Assembly (NCBI GenBank): GCA_002492335.1
Contig: DKYD01000051.1
Location: forward strand, 1-10,155
DNA length: 10,155 nt
Reading direction: 5' to 3'
Origin: Lachnospiraceae bacterium UBA7109
GTDB taxonomy: Bacteria; Bacillota; Clostridia; Lachnospirales; Lachnospiraceae
Shown here in pieces: positions 7,160-10,155 of this stretch (positions are counted from its first letter, which is position 1; each line of letters starts with the position of its first letter). The translations under genes and the position numbers were made by a program. The notes beneath the pieces were generated by a model. The model saw only the letters and a program-made list of their open reading frames with translations. It had not been told where the DNA came from and did not search any database.

Positions 7160-7255
7160 CTCTTATTGTTCGATTGCTCGCTCAGGTTGGCACCTTCCTT
7201 ACGGGGTTGCCGCAGCTTCACAGATCCTTTGTATCTCCACTGCTCTGAATAAGAG
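7160..7255 (-). promoter_or_regulatory. SAM-I (S-box) riboswitch aptamer controlling metK
   Basis: The metK leader carries the S-box core. P1 is CTCTTATT (7248-7255) paired with AATAAGAG (7160-7167). Between them, in order on the minus strand, are the AGAG...GGAGA kink-turn region, TGAAGC (7215-7220), GGCAACC (7205-7211) and AAGGTGCCAA (7187-7196), all hallmark conserved blocks. When S-adenosylmethionine is bound, P1 is held closed and the downstream terminator forms; otherwise the P1 3' strand is free to form the antiterminator. A short open frame crosses this region but is only a by-product of the RNA. Confidence 0.95.
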
Positions 7256-7289
7256 AAAGTCTTGCTGTTTAATTTTAACTACGCCTATT

Positions 7290-7318
7290 ACAATATACTG
7301 TTTATATACACTTGTCAA
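7290..7318 (-). promoter_or_regulatory. Promoter of the metK riboswitch transcript
   Basis: On the minus strand a perfect TTGACA (7313-7318), a 17-base spacer, and TATTGT (7290-7295, four of six). Transcription would start near 7283, about 28 bases before the aptamer, giving a leader of roughly 235 bases. This sits between the murA terminator and the riboswitch, so metK is its own unit. Confidence 0.65.
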
Positions 7319-7345
7319 GTATAAATCAGAGATTTTCCCGGTAAT

Positions 7346-7382
7346 CAAAAGAAGCCGCTACCCTTTTCCTGTACCGGCTTCT
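7346..7382 (-). terminator. Intrinsic terminator after murA
   Basis: In the minus-strand RNA AGAAGCCG (7375-7382) pairs perfectly with CGGCTTCT (7350-7357) across a 17-base loop and is followed by TTTTG. It lies 21 bases after the murA stop codon. The U run is short, so termination may be partial. Confidence 0.7.
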
Positions 7383-7403
7383 ATCTGTTCCTTCTGCTAT
7401 TAC

Positions 7404-8696
7404 TTAACTTACCTTTAAAGTAAACTTCTGGATATCCTTTTCGGATTCTACACGCTCAATCAGACCGCCCAGACTTCTGAGCTTTTCTTCAAACCGTTCA
7501 TATCCCCTCTGGATATACACGATATCATCCACAATCGTAATGCCTTCCGCTGCCAGGCCGGCAATACAGAGCGCTGCTCCCGCACGCAGATCCGGAGCGC
7601 TTACCCTTGCACCGGAAAATCCTTCCACGCCTTCAATCGTTGCTGAATTCCCTTCTACTTTTGAAAGGGCACCCATACGCTTCAGTTCATCCAGGTATTT
7701 AAAGCGATTTTCAAAAATGCTCTCTGTAATCGTACTTGTCCCCCGGGACAGAGAAAGCAATACCCCCATCTGCGGCTGCATATCTGTCGGAAATCCCGGA
7801 TATGGCAGTGTCTTAATCTGGGTATGCCCCAGTCTCTTTTTAGCAATTACACGTACAGCATCGTCAAATTCCTCTACCTCACAGCCGATTTCTACCAGCT
7901 TTGCTGTTGTTGCCTCCAAATGCTTTGGAATGACATTCATAACAGTTACATCCCCATGTGTCGCTGCAGCTGCGAACATGAAGGTGCCTGCTTCAATCTG
8001 GTCCGGAATAATGGAATAAGACGACTTATGCAGTCTGCTGACACCTTTGATACGAATCACATCTGTTCCGGCTCCCTTGATATTAGCCCCCATACTGTTC
8101 AGGAAGTTTGCCACGTCTACGACATGCGGCTCTTTCGCAACATTTTCCAGAATGGTGGTACCTTCTGCCAGCGCCGCTGCCATCATTACATTAATCGTGG
8201 CTCCAACGCTGACCACATCGAAATACAGATGATTTCCCCGCAGATGTTCTGCCTCCGCCATAATAGAGCCATGTTCAATCTCCACATCTGCCCCCAGAGC
8301 ACGGAATCCCTTTAAGTGCTGGTCAATCGGACGGCTTCCGATATTACAGCCGCCCGGAAGAGCCACCTCAGCTTTCTTATATTTTCCAAGCAGCGCCCCC
8401 AGCAGATAATAGGACGCCCTGATCTTCTTTATATAATCATAATCAATCGACAGATTCTGAATCGTACTGCCGTTGATTCTCACTGTATGCCGGTCAAGCT
8501 TCTGAACGCTTGCGCCGATTCCTTCTATTGCTTCTAATAAAACATTAATATCATTTACATCCGGAAGATTATCGATAGTCACTGTCTCATCCGTCATAAT
8601 AGCTGCTGCCAGTATTCCCAGTGCTGCATTCTTTGCTCCTGCGATCTCCACTTCCCCTACAAGCGGATTTCCACCTTTAATAATATATTGCTCCAT
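7404..8696 (-). CDS. murA: UDP-N-acetylglucosamine 1-carboxyvinyltransferase
   Basis: A 430-residue cytoplasmic enzyme that adds the enolpyruvyl group of PEP to UDP-GlcNAc, the first committed step of peptidoglycan synthesis. Key residues are at their expected places: Lys22-Asn23 in GAKNAA; catalytic Cys117 in PGGCNIGSRPID (113-124), the Cys attacked by fosfomycin; Asp305 in PTDMQPQ; and the C-terminal DLRAG (369-373) and QRGYERFEEK with Arg397. I chose ATG 8696 because it follows GAGGTG by four bases and MEQYIIKGG is the family start; an in-frame TTG four codons upstream overlaps that site. Firmicutes often carry two paralogues (MurA and MurZ), and I cannot tell which this is. It has its own extended -10 promoter and a terminator, so it is a single-gene unit. 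With Cys117 present it is predicted to be the fosfomycin-sensitive form. Confidence 0.97.
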   Translation of the reverse strand: MEQYIIKGGNPLVGEVEIAGAKNAALGILAAAIMTDETVTIDNLPDVNDINVLLEAIEGIGASVQKLDRHTVRINGSTIQNLSIDYDYIKKIRASYYLLGALLGKYKKAEVALPGGCNIGSRPIDQHLKGFRALGADVEIEHGSIMAEAEHLRGNHLYFDVVSVGATINVMMAAALAEGTTILENVAKEPHVVDVANFLNSMGANIKGAGTDVIRIKGVSRLHKSSYSIIPDQIEAGTFMFAAAATHGDVTVMNVIPKHLEATTAKLVEIGCEVEEFDDAVRVIAKKRLGHTQIKTLPYPGFPTDMQPQMGVLLSLSRGTSTITESIFENRFKYLDELKRMGALSKVEGNSATIEGVEGFSGARVSAPDLRAGAALCIAGLAAEGITIVDDIVYIQRGYERFEEKLRSLGGLIERVESEKDIQKFTLKVS

Positions 8697-8793
8697 ATCG
8701 CACCTCAATTATTCGATATTTTTTCAATCCCTGTTTTACCCTATTAATTATTTGAAATCGATTACAAATCCATTTCGTTCTATAATCTTAACT

Positions 8794-8821
8794 ATTATAC
8801 CATAAAATCGATATTTGTAAA
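8794..8821 (-). promoter_or_regulatory. Strong promoter of murA
   Basis: On the minus strand TTTACA (8816-8821, five of six), a 16-base spacer and a perfect TATAAT (8794-8799) preceded by TGG, an extended -10. The start point near 8787 gives a leader of about 90 bases. An ATCGAT plus TTACAAAT motif occurs in inverted orientation at 8757-8769 and 8807-8820, flanking the -10. Confidence 0.68.
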
Positions 8822-8856
8822 ATCTTTTTCTTATTACCTGATACAACCTTAACAAG

Positions 8857-8885
8857 AAACAAAAATAGGAGGCAGCTTCCCCCTA
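8857..8885 (-). terminator. Terminator built onto the stop codon of the kinase-like gene
   Basis: In the minus-strand RNA TAGGGGG (8879-8885), loop AAGCTG, and CCTCCTA (8866-8872) form a seven-pair stem with one G-U pair, followed by TTTTTGTTT. The first three bases of the stem are the TAG stop of the upstream gene. Confidence 0.85.
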
Positions 8886-9389
8886 CTTTTGAAGTACTTC
8901 AAGTACCCGTTCAATCGTTTCTTCCAGCGACAGTCCATCCTCATTTACAATAAGATCCGCATACCGTTCAAATAATACGGTTCGTTCATCATAAAGCTCC
9001 TGCAGTGACTGTCCTTCCTTCAGTACGATCCCACGTTCTTTCGGATTCTTTATCCTTGCATTTATTGTTTCAAAAGAAGCCTGCAAATATACGATCGTAC
9101 CAATATTTTTAAAATGTGTCATTGATTCCTCGGCATATATCACGCTTCCACCCGGAGAAATCACAGTATGCTCAGATTCCAGCGTACTGTTCACTTCATT
9201 TTCAATTTCCAGAAAGCGGTCATTTCCATCCTGCTCCAAAATCTCTTTTAGCAATCTTTTTTCGCGCTTTTGAATCAACAGATCTGTATCAATAAATTCA
9301 TACCCGAGCCTTTTGGCTATGACGACCCCGATTGTACTTTTTCCGGCAGCTGACATGCCGATAAAAATAATATTGCTTCCTTTTTTCAT
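8883..9389 (-). CDS. Shikimate-kinase-like P-loop small-molecule kinase
   Basis: A 168-residue cytoplasmic protein of the shikimate kinase (AroK/AroL) fold. Walker A is GMSAAGKST (11-19); the Mg/substrate acids are in FIDTD (Asp34, Asp36); the lid is KERGIVLKEGQSLQELYDER (118-137) with Arg119; and Arg136 precedes FERYADLIV as in true shikimate kinases. Two substrate-pocket features differ. The family's GE..FRR.E motif reads GNDRFLEIE, with Leu60 where the shikimate-binding Arg normally is, and the GGG motif reads GGS (80-82). It may therefore phosphorylate shikimate poorly or use another substrate; the neighbours give no aromatic-pathway context. I chose ATG 9389, which follows CGGAGGAATACAA; an upstream in-frame ATG (9446) lies at the predicted transcription start. 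It has its own promoter and terminator. Confidence 0.85.
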   Translation of the reverse strand: MKKGSNIIFIGMSAAGKSTIGVVIAKRLGYEFIDTDLLIQKREKRLLKEILEQDGNDRFLEIENEVNSTLESEHTVISPGGSVIYAEESMTHFKNIGTIVYLQASFETINARIKNPKERGIVLKEGQSLQELYDERTVLFERYADLIVNEDGLSLEETIERVLEVLQK

Positions 9390-9447
9390 TTGTATTCCTC
9401 CGAAGATCCTTTCAGATAATTCCAGCCTGCTGCTGTATTGTTTCATA

Positions 9448-9476
9448 TTGTATCACAGGAAACTGCAGTATGCAAA
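9448..9476 (-). promoter_or_regulatory. Promoter of the shikimate-kinase-like gene
   Basis: On the minus strand TTGCAT (9471-9476), a 17-base spacer and TACAAT (9448-9453, five of six) preceded by TGA, an extended -10. The start point near 9441 leaves a leader of about 50 bases to ATG 9389. Confidence 0.58.
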
Positions 9477-9496
9477 AACATTCTCTGATTCCTGCA

Positions 9497-9970
9497 TTAG
9501 TAAAATTTTCTCCGGCACCTTCTTCTGTCGCATCTGCGCTTAAATAATTCCTGATACAGCATAACATGAATCAGATCATGCACCAGATTTTCCTTCCTGC
9601 GCTTTGGCGTAGGAAACGGACGGTAATACTGTGCTTCCATTTCATCCTTCCACCCAGCCGGAATTGCCCCGTTTCCTTCATAATCTCCCGGCAGGTAGGC
9701 GTCTCCAATGTCATCCGGAGAAAGATCCTTGACCTTATCATAGATTCTTCTGCACATCAGCTGCAGCTGCAGCTGATCCGGATATTCATCGTAAATCATA
9801 CTTCCTTCATACTCCATCCGGTCACATTCCTCTTCTACATAGGGCAGTATCTTTCTTGCCATTCCCGGATACAGGCTTTTCATATATTCAAAATCCCGTC
9901 TTTCTATCCGTTCATCATCGTACTGTAGCGGCATCGGATATGCCATATAATAAGGCAGTCGATTATCCAT
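9497..9970 (-). CDS. Hypothetical protein with basic C-terminal tail, probably lineage-specific
   Basis: A 157-residue protein with no domain I can name. The start is ATG 9970, eight bases after GAGG; upstream in-frame codons would run through the neighbouring terminator. Residues 1-15 (MDNRLPYYMAYPMPL) are rich in Tyr, Pro and Met. Residues 20-80 are charged and probably helical, with MKSLYPGMARKILPYVEEEC (30-49) and DEYPDQLQLQLMCRR (61-75). The C-terminal tail 144-157 has nine Arg or Lys in fourteen residues, plus two Cys. There is no signal peptide or membrane segment. I have an impression that similar proteins occur across Lachnospiraceae, but I could not check this. The Tyr/Pro/Met-rich start and the Cys- and Arg-rich tail would suit a structural or coat-type protein, which is speculation. 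It appears to be a single-gene unit. Confidence 0.8.
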   Translation of the reverse strand: MDNRLPYYMAYPMPLQYDDERIERRDFEYMKSLYPGMARKILPYVEEECDRMEYEGSMIYDEYPDQLQLQLMCRRIYDKVKDLSPDDIGDAYLPGDYEGNGAIPAGWKDEMEAQYYRPFPTPKRRKENLVHDLIHVMLYQELFKRRCDRRRCRRKFY

Positions 9971-9997
9971 TACACACACCTCAAACTGTATTGATCT

Positions 9998-10003
9998 ATT
10001 ACA
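9998..10003 (-). promoter_or_regulatory. Probable extended -10 promoter of the hypothetical gene
   Basis: On the minus strand TGGTGTAAT contains a -10 TGTAAT (five of six) with TGG in front. No good -35 lies at the correct distance. The start point near 9991 would give a leader of about 20 bases with the ribosome binding site. Confidence 0.38.
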
Positions 10004-10029
10004 CCATATGCAGAACTCCCTAAAATGTG

Positions 10030-10070
10030 AAAACGGGCACTGCCTGCATACATGTGCAGGCAATACCCGT
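10030..10070 (-). terminator. Strong intrinsic terminator of the right-edge gene
   Basis: In the minus-strand RNA the arms at 10055-10070 and 10033-10048 pair over 16 continuous base pairs, two of them G-U, across a six-base loop CATGTA, followed by TTTTC. On the plus strand the two G-U pairs become A-C mismatches, so the hairpin is clearly designed for minus-strand transcripts. Confidence 0.88.
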
Positions 10071-10095
10071 CTTATATCCGTTTCTTTATGCCTTT

Positions 10096-10155
10096 TTATG
10101 CTCTTTCGCTGTAATGGTGTGCCTCTTCCAGCATCATATCCTTTACCTTCATCAG
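10096..10155 (-). CDS. C-terminal end of an unidentified protein
   Basis: The last 19 codons of a minus-strand frame entering from the right edge, reading LMKVKDMMLEEAHHYSERA and then TAA. A strong terminator in the same orientation begins about 25 bases later, which supports this being a true gene end. The tail is amphipathic and helical; it is too short to identify. Confidence 0.6.
   Translation of the reverse strand: MMKVKDMMLEEAHHYSERA

Noticed and set aside
7015..7221. Minus-strand 68-codon frame upstream of metK
   Set aside because: It crosses the SAM-I aptamer and terminator; the conservation there is explained by RNA structure, and it has no ribosome binding site.
7540..8315. Overlapping plus-strand open frames of 159 and 163 codons
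   Set aside because: They are antisense shadows of murA.
9756..9777. 22-base perfect palindrome made of CTGCAG repeats
   Set aside because: It lies inside the hypothetical gene and encodes the Gln-Leu repeat; the palindrome follows automatically from alternating CAG and CTG codons.
1..10155. Defence island, mobile element, CRISPR or toxin-antitoxin system
   Set aside because: I looked for transposases, direct-repeat arrays, tRNA-flanking attachment sites and small gene pairs on both strands and saw none; the gene content is ordinary core chromosome.

Overview
The window looks like core chromosome of a Gram-positive, endospore-lineage Clostridia, most likely a Lachnospiraceae gut bacterium. 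The reasons are moderate GC content, strong AGGAGG-type ribosome binding sites, sigma-A promoters (several with an extended TGn -10), a SAM-I riboswitch in front of metK, and MurA, MetK and SpoU-methyltransferase sequences of Firmicutes type. I see no transposase, integrase, phage gene, CRISPR array, rRNA or tRNA. I find no convincing undescribed multi-gene system; the interest lies in individual details.

Layout from left to right. Positions 1-1094 (minus) hold a nearly complete secreted cell-wall hydrolase with SH3-like N-terminal segments, a Lys/Glu/Ala-rich linker and a C-terminal SleB-type (Hydrolase_2) domain; a WalR-like box lies upstream. Positions 1271-2047 (minus) hold a TrmH/SpoU-family RNA methyltransferase. 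Positions 2258-2934 (plus) hold a PAP2-superfamily membrane phosphatase gene broken by a one-base frameshift in a T run. It converges on, and overlaps by 11 bases, a two-component pair on the minus strand: response regulator 2924-3613 and histidine kinase 3585-5102. The two genes overlap by 29 bases and the kinase probably starts at TTG.

Divergent from the kinase is a gamma-glutamylcyclotransferase-like gene (5303-5785, plus). It shares a near-perfect bidirectional terminator with metK (5855-7048, minus). The metK leader carries a complete SAM-I riboswitch with an intrinsic terminator and a visible antiterminator alternative. Upstream of it, murA (7404-8696, minus) makes the first committed precursor of peptidoglycan. 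Then come a shikimate-kinase-like P-loop kinase (8883-9389), a lineage-type hypothetical protein (9497-9970) and the last 19 codons of another minus-strand gene with a strong terminator (10030-10155).

Nearly all genes are single transcription units with their own promoter or terminator; only the kinase and regulator form a clear operon. Functionally the region mixes cell-envelope genes (hydrolase, MurA, PAP2), one-carbon metabolism (MetK, which makes the methyl donor used by the RNA methyltransferase) and signalling.
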